A DNA stretch of 11,216 nt from an uncultured Bacilli bacterium (lineage in GTDB: Bacteria; Bacillota_I; Bacilli_A; RF39; UBA660), in the NCBI GenBank assembly GCA_947589695.1, contig CANQBY010000028.1:1-11216 (forward strand), written 5' to 3'. Position numbers and translations under genes: made by a program. The notes under the pieces are model-generated. The model was not told the DNA's origin. It ran no database searches and was given only the letters and a program-made list of their open reading frames with translations. Below are positions 1 through 6,232 of the stretch, piece after piece (the first letter of the stretch is position 1; the number at the start of each line of letters is the position of its first letter).

Positions 1-1056
1 TCCCATAATAACACCATCAATATTAGGTGCATGAATTCCTTCATTATATTGATTTATAGCAAACATTACTCGAAGTTTATTATCAACCTTTTCACCGTCA
101 AGTGTAACATCACCATAAAAGGCATCACGATTTTGTCTTCCCACTTCTCCCATATTACTTGTAGAAGTATAAATAACTATATCTTCTTCTGGTATGAATT
201 GTTTAAACCATAAAAGTGCTTGTTTCTTTATTGTTTCAATATCATTAGTTCCATCTTCGGAACAAGGTGGACAAAAATAAATATATTTTCCATTTGGCTT
301 AATAGTTTTTCTTAAAATATCAGAAATACTTGACACTTCATGTATTCTTCTTTTTACATCAGATAAAATAGCCATATATTCTTGATATTCTTTGGTAGAA
401 GCATCTAGTCTTTGAACTCTTTCTTCTAATTTGCTTTCCACTCCCGTTAAATTAGTATATACACTTTTATATATTGGTTTTGGAAGAATGCCATCAATCA
501 TAGCATCACATAAATCATATCTGCTTTTTATCTTACCAGAAAATAATTCAGCAGTATCAAGATTAGCCATATCTCTTTCATAAGAGGTTCCCCTGTACCT
601 TACTGTATAAGCTGTCATTCCAAATATTTTCATTTCTGGATGAGTTTCAATCATTGTATTAATTCTTGCTCCCCATATAGGTGCTCCTATATGATGAAAC
701 TCATCTAAAATTAATAAATCACAATTTATATCCTGAATTTCAGCTTTTGATAAAGACACAAAACTATGATATGTTCTAAATTCTAAATTAGGAAAATCTC
801 TTTTTAAATCTAACTTGGGATTATCTTCTATTATCTTTTTTATATGCTCAATTATTCCATATATTGGTACTACATAAACTATTTTTTTATCTTTATTATC
901 ATAGGCAAGTTGAAGGGCATTATAAGATTTACCTGTACCTGTTGCGTGTACTATTCCCACCACATCTTCACCAGTCTCAAATGCCGTTTTTATCTTTTTG
1001 TAACTATCAGCATTATGATCATATAAACCAACTATTTGAAATTCATCATTATTCAT
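1..1056 (-). CDS. SF2 DEAD/DEAH-type helicase, C-terminus beyond left edge
   Basis: The first 352 residues of an ATP-dependent nucleic-acid helicase or translocase are visible; the frame is still open at base 1. Visible motifs are Walker A ATGTGKS (residues 38-44), Walker B/DEAH-like DEFH (118-121), motif III-like MTAY (147-150), and a motif V-like region NEGIHAPNID (338-347) shortly before the window ends. Motif VI is not in the window. The layout (helicase starting almost at the N-terminus, DEFHH, long insert) resembles the mobile-element and accessory-region helicases of Firmicutes, some of which carry helicase-associated repeats at the C-terminus; that subfamily placement is from memory. 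The start at 1056 is supported by an AAGGTGAT ribosome binding site and by an 8-bp overlap with the preceding 85-residue gene, which indicates translational coupling. Substrate and biological role are not evident. It could be a defence or mobile-element helicase. Confidence 0.88.
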   Translation of the reverse strand, partial: MNNDEFQIVGLYDHNADSYKKIKTAFETGEDVVGIVHATGTGKSYNALQLAYDNKDKKIVYVVPIYGIIEHIKKIIEDNPKLDLKRDFPNLEFRTYHSFVSLSKAEIQDINCDLLILDEFHHIGAPIWGARINTMIETHPEMKIFGMTAYTVRYRGTSYERDMANLDTAELFSGKIKSRYDLCDAMIDGILPKPIYKSVYTNLTGVESKLEERVQRLDASTKEYQEYMAILSDVKRRIHEVSSISDILRKTIKPNGKYIYFCPPCSEDGTNDIETIKKQALLWFKQFIPEEDIVIYTSTSNMGEVGRQNRDAFYGDVTLDGEKVDNKLRVMFAINQYNEGIHAPNIDGVIMG

Positions 1057-1306
1057 TACTATCACCTTTATAAGCTTCGATATCAATAAAATGTTTACCG
1101 GATATATCTTGCTCTATAATTAAAACTAAATCATTTTTCATTATTTTAGAATTAAATTGATTTGCCTCTAACACTATTTCTTTTACTCCATTATTAGTCA
1201 TTACCTTAAAGCCAATACTAGTTCTATCCATAACATCTAATAATCTACCATTTTTATATTGCTCAGGAATATATATTTCAATTACTTCTCCAATTGTTTT
1301 AGTCAT
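1049..1306 (-). CDS. Conserved-looking small protein of unknown function, 85 aa
   Basis: I do not recognise this family. The protein is short, acidic to neutral, and has no membrane segment, signal peptide or Cys. It alternates beta-type stretches with turns (for example GEVIEIYIPEQ near residue 6 and LVLIIEQDISGKHFIDI near residue 60), which suggests a small beta-barrel or OB-like fold; that is inference only. I chose the ATG at 1306 over the in-frame GTG at 1315 because the AAGGAAG ribosome binding site sits 8 nt before the ATG but abuts the GTG. Its stop overlaps the helicase start by 8 bp, and its own start overlaps the end of the decayed regulator gene by 8 bp. It was therefore the middle gene of a coupled three-gene operon and may be an adaptor or partner of the helicase. 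Confidence 0.75.
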   Translation of the reverse strand: MTKTIGEVIEIYIPEQYKNGRLLDVMDRTSIGFKVMTNNGVKEIVLEANQFNSKIMKNDLVLIIEQDISGKHFIDIEAYKGDSNE

Positions 1307-1850
1307 TTCTTTCACTTCCTTTATTTATAACAATCCTTTTTCCTTTTTTATTAGAACCAGTACGTTTAACATAACCATTACTTACTAATTCACTTAAATA
1401 ATATCTAACCATTCTTGAAGTTAAACTAATAAATGTTGCCATCTTAGCTTGCAGAATAGTAGAATTAATTTAATTATACTTTCTTCAATTTTACTTAAAT
1501 TAAATTTCCAATAATCAACTTTTATAGTTTCATTTTAAATATCATATTCAAAATACTTCTATTATACTTAATACTTACTATTATAAAATGTGGATAAAAT
1601 TGATAAATACTTTTATCATATTTTTTTAATATTTTTCTTATTCCTGTACCTAAATGTTCTAACAACTCTTAATCTTAAATATACGCATAAGCTCTAGATT
1701 TATAGGTGCAAAATATCCTTTTAAAAATTCTTCTTCTGTAAACTCACTTGAATACCACCCAAAAAAGAAGATATTTCCTATCTATCACTAAAAAATTCAA
1801 ATTTAGGTGGATATCTTCAATAACATCTGTCATTATTACTGCCGCCCTCT
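1299..1850 (-). pseudogene. Decayed AlbA/RecG-like regulator (ATPase-like C-terminal domain plus winged helix)
   Basis: Five collinear protein fragments in changing frames reconstruct the C-terminal part of the schlafen/AlbA_2-type, RecG-related regulator family. They are: PPKFEFFSD, stop, EISSF (about 1810-1757); EFTEEEFLKGYFAPI followed by ELMRIFKI (1745-1670); ELLEHLGTGIRKILKKYD then YPHFIIVSI (1668-1560); ETIKVDYWKFNLSKIEESI (1531-1460); and a winged-helix end containing QAKMATFISLTSRMVRYYL then ELVSNGYVKRTGSNKKG (1457-1299). The G-T-G-I-R-K motif and the final KRxGSNKKG are typical of this family. At least three frameshifts and several in-frame stops separate the pieces, and the N-terminal AlbA DNA/RNA-binding half is missing. 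The last fragment ends in TAA at 1299, overlapping the next gene's ATG by 8 bp, as in an intact operon. It is very unlikely to be functional. Confidence 0.82.
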
Positions 1851-1907
1851 TCTAAATATAATTATACTATATATTTAAAATTTTTCCTAGAAATTTCCTA
1901 ATAAAAC

Positions 1908-1936
1908 TTTATCTATTTATCCCAAAATGGTAAAAT
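1908..1936 (+). promoter_or_regulatory. Possible plus-strand promoter for the 32-aa frame
   Basis: TTTATC (1908-1913) and TAAAAT (1931-1936) are 17 bp apart. The -10 matches consensus at five of six bases and the -35 at only three of six. It is followed by AGGAAGG and AAAGGG, both possible ribosome binding sites before the ATG at 1961. In DNA this AT-rich, chance matches are common. Confidence 0.25.
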
Positions 1937-1960
1937 TGTTATAGGAAGGATAAAGGGACT

Positions 1961-2059
1961 ATGCCAAATTCTGACTTTAAAGCTAAATTAAGAAATAAAA
2001 CCCTGAAACAAAAAAAAGAGTCCCAATTTAAGGTTAAGTTTATCAGGGAAACGATTTAA
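1961..2059 (+). CDS. Doubtful 32-aa basic peptide or gene remnant
   Basis: This short frame starts MPNSDFKAKLRNKTLKQ, is strongly Lys/Arg-rich, and has no Cys or membrane segment. I do not recognise it. In its favour are a purine-rich ribosome binding site region just upstream, a possible promoter at correct spacing, and amphipathic helical character. Against it are its tiny size, its position beside a decaying gene, and the frequency of such frames in AT-rich DNA. It is the only plus-strand frame in the window not lying over a minus-strand gene or the pseudogene. It could be the surviving end of a lost mobile-element gene. Confidence 0.25.
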   Translation: MPNSDFKAKLRNKTLKQKKESQFKVKFIRETI

Positions 2060-2111
2060 TCAAACCAATATATTATATTAGATAAAAATAGATTGTAAAA
2101 TAAACTGAAAC

Positions 2112-2145
2112 AATAATTCAAGATTTAATCGATTAATGAATTATT
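2112..2145 (-). terminator. Likely terminator after the CmpB-family gene
   Basis: A perfect 9-bp stem, AATAATTCA (2112-2120) with TGAATTATT (2137-2145), encloses a 16-nt loop holding the 12-bp palindrome TTAATCGATTAA. It lies 8 bp past the TAA of the 163-aa gene and is followed on the minus strand by a T-rich tract. The stem has little GC, so termination may be weak. Confidence 0.5.
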
Positions 2146-2153
2146 AATTTTTA

Positions 2154-2645
2154 TTAATTTGCAATTGTGGCCATTACATCTAATGTAAATAAAATTATCA
2201 AAATAACTGTCACTACTTTAGGAATTTTCTTAGCAAACTTATTTATTATTGGTACTAATAAATAATTGACAACTGTTGCAAAAAATCCCCAACAAACTAG
2301 TATTTCTAATGCCACATAATGTCCCAAATTAAATTTTAAATTCGTATAATCCCAATATACCCGGTGCATTACTTTTTCAATAATCATACCCCCACTAAAC
2401 TCTATTAAACCCATAATAACTATAGCACATCCATAAAACAACACAATTTCTTGCCATTTATCTAATTTAAGTTTTTTAAGACCTTTATCAATAAACATAA
2501 TAGCAAATATCGCCAAAGCATAAATAAAAGTCCATGGTCCGTAAAGTATTCCACTATTAAAATTGGTATTGGCTATAAACTTAACTATATTTTCAAACAA
2601 AAATCCCAAAAATGAATATATAAAAAAAATATTAATATAAAACAT
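2154..2645 (-). CDS. CmpB-family membrane protein (putative ABC-transporter type IV, PF06541-like)
   Basis: This integral membrane protein of 163 residues has about five hydrophobic helices (near 2-24, 36-55, 66-89, 108-134 and 144-163). The N-terminal FLGFLFE, the following SGILYGPW and the later GxxE, VYWDYT and FNLGH elements match the pattern I associate with the putative ABC-transporter type IV / CmpB family, whose function is not established. No ATP-binding domain is present, so a transport role is only a family label. The start at 2645 follows an AAGGTGGT ribosome binding site. It is the last gene of a three-gene unit, 11 bp behind the UPF0316 gene, with a hairpin just past its stop. 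The length is normal for a minimal member. Confidence 0.78.
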   Translation of the reverse strand: MFYINIFFIYSFLGFLFENIVKFIANTNFNSGILYGPWTFIYALAIFAIMFIDKGLKKLKLDKWQEIVLFYGCAIVIMGLIEFSGGMIIEKVMHRVYWDYTNLKFNLGHYVALEILVCWGFFATVVNYLLVPIINKFAKKIPKVVTVILIILFTLDVMATIAN

Positions 2646-2656
2646 AATACCACCTT

Positions 2657-3163
2657 TTATTTAATATACCCATTATGCACAAATTTATTATCTTTAACCA
2701 CAATAAAAGCGTCTGGATCTATATCTTTAATCATCTTAACAATTTCTTGAGTTTTTCTACTTTTAATATCTACAATTAATAAATCTTTATCTATATCTAA
2801 ATTATCTTTAAGTTCAATTACTTGCACCCCTAAATCTTCATCTCTTAAAGCATCAACTAATTTATAATTATTTCTTACTGTTGTAACTTCAATACTATTA
2901 ACATCTTTAATCATTTTTCGAGATAAAAAACCACCTATATATGTTCCCGTCGCATAACCTAAAGAATAACAAATTGGTACTAGAATACTTTCTATATTAG
3001 TATTTAAAGCTTCTCTCGCGGCAATAAACCAGACAAAAGCTTCACAAAAGGCTAAAATCTGAATCCATATATTTTTTCCTTTAACCATAAGCATCATCCG
3101 AAATGTCGAAATAGAAACATCTAATATTCTTGCTAAAAATATTGTAAGACAAGTTAAAAGCAT
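2657..3163 (-). CDS. UPF0316 family membrane protein (DUF5698 plus DUF2179)
   Basis: This 168-residue protein has three N-terminal hydrophobic helices (about 1-20, 31-52 and 58-80), then a soluble C-terminal half (about 85-168) of the DUF2179 type. The N-terminal ARILDVSISTFRMM and the GYATGTYIGG stretch are characteristic of UPF0316, the group containing Bacillus subtilis YebE. DUF2179 domains are thought to be small regulatory or ligand-sensing modules; the ligand is not known from this sequence. The ATG at 3163 follows an AAGGGTGG ribosome binding site. It sits 35 bp after the zinc-ribbon gene and 11 bp before the CmpB gene, so all three are probably co-transcribed. The two membrane proteins may work together. 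Confidence 0.85.
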   Translation of the reverse strand: MLLTCLTIFLARILDVSISTFRMMLMVKGKNIWIQILAFCEAFVWFIAAREALNTNIESILVPICYSLGYATGTYIGGFLSRKMIKDVNSIEVTTVRNNYKLVDALRDEDLGVQVIELKDNLDIDKDLLIVDIKSRKTQEIVKMIKDIDPDAFIVVKDNKFVHNGYIK

Positions 3164-3198
3164 AATACCACCCTTAATATTATGCTTCTCTTTTTAAA

Positions 3199-3474
3199 TT
3201 ACATAACTTTTAATATAGCTAAAATTATTAAGAGTATAACTACTAAAATAATTAGTATTACTCCTAAAAATTTACTTTCTTTTCTCTTTTCCAAGTCTCT
3301 TTTAACATTTCCGTTATATCTCTCGGAAAGTAAACTTACATTATTGGGATTCTTCTTTTGTTCATACATATATTTTTTTTGAGCATTTATCTGCTCTTTA
3401 CTCATCATTGCTCCACAATTCTTACAAATATAACCTTCACTCGGTAAAGCATGACCACATCTTTTACAATACAT
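3199..3474 (-). CDS. Zinc-ribbon protein with C-terminal membrane anchor, 91 aa
   Basis: The N-terminus carries a treble-clef or rubredoxin-like zinc ribbon: CKRC at residues 3-6 and CKNC at 17-20, giving four Cys ligands. A charged, probably disordered linker (about 25-66) leads to one hydrophobic helix (69-88) with only two or three residues after it. It is therefore predicted to be tail-anchored with the zinc ribbon in the cytoplasm. No enzymatic motif is present. The ATG at 3474 is chosen over the upstream in-frame GTG at 3483, because that GTG forms part of the TAGGTGG ribosome binding site, 5 nt before the ATG. A promoter-like pair lies just upstream, so this gene probably begins the operon with the UPF0316 and CmpB genes. 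Confidence 0.75.
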   Translation of the reverse strand: MYCKRCGHALPSEGYICKNCGAMMSKEQINAQKKYMYEQKKNPNNVSLLSERYNGNVKRDLEKRKESKFLGVILIILVVILLIILAILKVM

Positions 3475-3514
3475 ATTAACCACCTACTTTTATTTTAAAC
3501 TAAAAATATTAATA

Positions 3515-3542
3515 ATTATCCCTAAATATATCGTATTTACAA
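3515..3542 (-). promoter_or_regulatory. Probable promoter of the zinc-ribbon/UPF0316/CmpB operon
   Basis: On the minus strand TTGTAA (3542-3537) and GATAAT (3520-3515) are separated by 16 bp. The -10 matches consensus at five of six bases and the -35 at four of six. It lies in the 78-bp gap between the dehydrogenase stop and the zinc-ribbon ATG at 3474. Confidence 0.4.
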
Positions 3543-3552
3543 TATATATACA

Positions 3553-4311
3553 TCATTTATTTCTTGTTTTACGCATTTGAATATGATAAGCGACTATTAA
3601 AGAAAGTCTATGGGGTACCAATCTATTAAAGAATAAAGTTAATTTCATGAGTAATGTGGGAACAATTATCATTTTATTTTTTAATGTTTTATCTATCGCA
3701 TATTCTGCAACCCGATATGAATTAGCTTCTCTAACCACAAAATTTCCTTTGGCAACTTTATTAAATTCTGTATCGACTGGCCCGGGACATAACGCACTAA
3801 TATGAACATTACTTTTCATTTGCCGCAATTCTTCATTTATAGCCATCGTAAGTTTAGTTAAATAATTTTTTGTTGCATAATAAGTACTTAAATTAGGGCC
3901 TGCCATAAATCCGGCACTTGAACATACATTTAAAATTTTTCCTTTATCTTTTTTAATCATTTCTTGTAAAAATAATTTTGTTAAAATATGAGGACAAACT
4001 ACATTTACCTTAATCATTTTAAGTTCCGTATCTAAATCAGTTTCATAAAACTTTCCAAACAAACCAAATCCCGCATTATTAATAACTAAATCTATATCTT
4101 TTCCTTTTGTCATTTCATATAATTTATAAACATTTTCCGTCTCACTTAAATCCATATCTATAACTGTAACTTTATTATTTAATTCATTCTTAAGTTCTTC
4201 TAATTTATCTTTTCTTCTAGCGACAATTATCAAATCATAATTTAATTTATCTAATACTCTAGCCATATCTCGCCCTATCCCTGATGATGCTCCTGTAATT
4301 AAAGCTAGCAT
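3553..4311 (-). CDS. Short-chain dehydrogenase/reductase (classical SDR)
   Basis: This 252-residue NAD(P)-dependent oxidoreductase has a complete Rossmann fold. Visible motifs are the cofactor-binding TGASSGIG (residues 6-13), ARRKDKL (31-37) whose Arg residues suggest NADPH preference, NNAG (78-81), the active-site Asn of KVN (103), catalytic Ser131, and the YxxxK pair Tyr144 and Lys148. PGPVDTEF (176-183) is the usual nucleotide-binding motif after the active site. The C-terminal 60 residues are basic and hydrophobic, as in the YqjQ/DltE-like group of Firmicute SDRs, and could bind the membrane. The substrate cannot be told from the sequence. The start at 4311 follows an AGAGGTGG site. It is 40 bp downstream of the pyrophosphatase gene and may be read through from it. 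Confidence 0.92.
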   Translation of the reverse strand: MLALITGASSGIGRDMARVLDKLNYDLIIVARRKDKLEELKNELNNKVTVIDMDLSETENVYKLYEMTKGKDIDLVINNAGFGLFGKFYETDLDTELKMIKVNVVCPHILTKLFLQEMIKKDKGKILNVCSSAGFMAGPNLSTYYATKNYLTKLTMAINEELRQMKSNVHISALCPGPVDTEFNKVAKGNFVVREANSYRVAEYAIDKTLKNKMIIVPTLLMKLTLFFNRLVPHRLSLIVAYHIQMRKTRNK

Positions 4312-4351
4312 GCTACCACCTCTAAACTTATTGTTTTTGTAATTTTTAAAA

Positions 4352-5971
4352 TTATACTCTTTTTTCTATTTCTTCTAATAATGATGGAAGCATTTGAATC
4401 TTTCTTGATACTAAATTATCAATATATACTCCCTCATATACTTTTTTCAAATTAAAGGCTTCTTTAATAATATCTTCTGCTTCGGTATTATATATTACAT
4501 AAGATCCATTTTTATAAATATCCGTTATAAATAAAACGACACAGACATAATTACCCATTTTAAGTTCATTTAATTTTTCAATATATTCATCCATATTATC
4601 TTCAATTTCTTTAATATCCATTGTCATTACTTGGGATATTCCGAGTTGATGGTTCCCCACACTATAAGATTTAAAATCTTGATTAATTAAATCTCTAGCT
4701 CCTACTCCTTTAATACTTGAAGCTGCTTTAAACATTTCATAACTATATTTTTCAATATCGACTTTAGCTATTTTAGCAAGCTTACTAACCGCGATAACAT
4801 CATCCTCTGTCGTCGTTGGCGATTTTAATACTAACGTATCTGATAAAATCGCACTTAACATTAATCCGGCAATATCTTTTGGTATCGCAATTTTTCTTTC
4901 TGTAAACATTTCGTAAATAATTGTACTTGTAGCCCCCACTGGTTTACTTCGAAAACTAATTGGAATATTAGTTCCAATACTACTTAAATTATGATGATCA
5001 ATAATTTGAGTTATTAAAGCTTCTTCAATTCCAATCGCACTTTGTTCTAAACCATTATGATCCACTAAAATAACTTTTTGCTTTACATAATTATCGGCAC
5101 TTGTTACTTTAAGTAAACCTAAACACTCACCCTTACTGTTAATAACTGGATAATTAGTATGACCTGTTTTATTTGCTAATCCAATAAAGTCAGTCCGATA
5201 ATCTTTGCCATTCACTGTGACAGGTTTTGTATTAATATTTATATATTTAATTTTATTACTTAATATAACTTTATTAACTGTATTGATTGTATCATATTTA
5301 CTATAAATAACATTTATTTTATTTTTTTCAGCTTTTTTAAATAATCTTTTAGGTAATTCATGATTACCAGTTAATACAATTAGTTTCACATTTGATTGTA
5401 TTGCATAATCTAAAACTTTATATCTATCTCCGACAATTACAATATCATCCGAACTAAGTTTTACTTCATCATATAAAGTTTTAGCTTGATAAGAAGCCAC
5501 TAACAGATTACCTTCTATTTCTTGATCAAATTGTAATAATCCAATCCCCTCTAAACTATTTACAATATTGTCATAGCTTGTATCAACCATTTCTTTATTT
5601 CCACTTATTAAATATTTGGCAATTTCTTTTAAACTAACTAATCCCTTTAATATCTTTTTCTCATCTACCACCGGAATTGCTGTTAGATTTTGTTTTTGCA
5701 TATAATTAAAAGCACTAGCAATAGAATTATCTTCTTTAATCCATGCTTTTTTATTAAACTTAATATCTTTTATTCTAACTTTTGTATCATTTAAATAATC
5801 CGGACTTTTAATCTTAAAATAATTAAGCACAAATTTCGTTTCTAAATTAAGATGTCCAATTACTTTAGGTATAGTATTTTCTCCTTCTTCATTTAATAAA
5901 TAAGATAACGCGATTGATGAAGCAACACTATCCGTATCCGGGTTACGATGTCCAAAAATAAATGTTTGCAT
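4352..5971 (-). CDS. ppaC: Manganese-dependent inorganic pyrophosphatase with CBS-DRTGG-CBS insert (family II)
   Basis: This cytoplasmic enzyme hydrolyses pyrophosphate to two phosphates and so drives biosynthetic reactions. DHH-phosphoesterase motifs are intact: GHRNPDTDS (residues 7-15; His8, Asp12 and Asp14 as metal ligands), VDHN (303-306; Asp304), DHH (325-327) and ILSDT (375-379). The DHHA2 substrate-binding SRK lies at 522-524. Between the first two motifs is a regulatory insert: a CBS domain (about 72-122), a DRTGG domain (about 140-240, including GDRYKVLDYAI), and a second CBS domain (about 245-300). This is the architecture of adenine-nucleotide-regulated CBS-PPases, so AMP/ADP inhibition and ATP or diadenosine-polyphosphate activation are expected from the family. 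The 539-residue length fits. I chose ATG 5971 over GTG 5980 because GGAGAG lies 8 nt before the ATG. Confidence 0.95.
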   Translation of the reverse strand: MQTFIFGHRNPDTDSVASSIALSYLLNEEGENTIPKVIGHLNLETKFVLNYFKIKSPDYLNDTKVRIKDIKFNKKAWIKEDNSIASAFNYMQKQNLTAIPVVDEKKILKGLVSLKEIAKYLISGNKEMVDTSYDNIVNSLEGIGLLQFDQEIEGNLLVASYQAKTLYDEVKLSSDDIVIVGDRYKVLDYAIQSNVKLIVLTGNHELPKRLFKKAEKNKINVIYSKYDTINTVNKVILSNKIKYININTKPVTVNGKDYRTDFIGLANKTGHTNYPVINSKGECLGLLKVTSADNYVKQKVILVDHNGLEQSAIGIEEALITQIIDHHNLSSIGTNIPISFRSKPVGATSTIIYEMFTERKIAIPKDIAGLMLSAILSDTLVLKSPTTTEDDVIAVSKLAKIAKVDIEKYSYEMFKAASSIKGVGARDLINQDFKSYSVGNHQLGISQVMTMDIKEIEDNMDEYIEKLNELKMGNYVCVVLFITDIYKNGSYVIYNTEAEDIIKEAFNLKKVYEGVYIDNLVSRKIQMLPSLLEEIEKRV

Positions 5972-5994
5972 TCTAAACACTCTCCATTATCAAA

Positions 5995-6003
5995 ATAATA
6001 CCA
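5995..6003 (-). promoter_or_regulatory. Extended -10 promoter candidate for the pyrophosphatase gene
   Basis: The minus strand reads TGGTATTAT (6003-5995), an extended -10 (TGnTATTAT) with five of six consensus bases. There is no good -35, which an extended -10 can tolerate. It would give a very short leader, about 17 nt before the ATG at 5971. Confidence 0.4.
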
Positions 6004-6049
6004 TAAAACCATTTAAAATAAAAGAAAAAAATTACGAAAAAATCTTCCC

Positions 6050-6082
6050 CATCAAAAAAGAGAAGCTAAGTCCTTCTCTTTT
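6050..6082 (-). terminator. Intrinsic terminator downstream of the histidine kinase gene
   Basis: A 10-bp perfect stem, AAAAGAGAAG (6056-6065) with CTTCTCTTTT (6073-6082), and a 7-nt loop are followed on the minus strand by a run of T residues (six consecutive T, stem end included). It lies about 150 bp past the kinase stop, so it ends either the kinase transcript with a long 3' UTR or a separate short RNA. Confidence 0.75.
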
Positions 6083-6232
6083 AAAAGTGTGAGTTTGAGT
6101 TTATATGTTATTTTTTGTGATTATTTATAAAGTGTGTATGTTAAGTTAGTCTATCACTTCTCCTTTCATGATATTAGTATATCACTTGTTTGTGAAAACT
6201 TTGTGTGTATTAAGTGAATTTTTAACCTTTCC
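6083..6232 (-). other. Non-coding region with paired repeats; possible small RNA or long 3' UTR
   Basis: No gene of useful length fits here. On the plus strand TTAGTCTATCACTT (6146-6159) and TTAGTATATCACTT (6174-6187) differ at one base and start 28 bp apart. GTGTGTAT followed by TTAAGT or TAAGTG occurs at 6132 and 6203. On the minus strand there is a good ribosome binding site (AAAGGAG, about 6169-6163) with no reading frame behind it: the nearest ATG gives 7 codons and a GTG gives 3. With the terminator at 6050-6082 this could be a short regulatory RNA, the kinase 3' UTR, or the leftover leader of a lost gene. Confidence 0.35.

Larger units (their letters stand above)
1851..2111. other. Intergenic region between accessory module and CmpB gene
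   Basis: This AT-rich stretch would have held the N-terminal half of the decayed regulator on the minus strand, but I find no recognisable remnant of it there. It contains a short plus-strand reading frame (1961-2059) with a possible promoter. There are also two inverted word pairs: GGGACT (1955-1960) with AGTCCC, and CCCTGA (2001-2006) with TCAGGG (2043-2048). No tRNA or other structured RNA could be recognised. Confidence 0.5.

Noticed and set aside
31..1073. Short plus-strand open frames opposite the helicase gene
   Set aside because: They lie antisense to a gene with intact helicase motifs, have no good ribosome binding sites, and translate to composition typical of antisense AT-rich DNA.
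1299..1850. Alternative genetic code explaining the broken frames
   Set aside because: The fragments are separated by frameshifts and by TAA and TAG as well as TGA, so reading TGA as Trp would not repair the gene. Intact genes use TGG for Trp and never contain TGA.
1861..1866. Minus-strand TATAAT before the pseudogene, as a promoter
   Set aside because: There is no acceptable -35 at 16-18 bp and the sequence lies in extremely AT-rich DNA, where such words are expected by chance.
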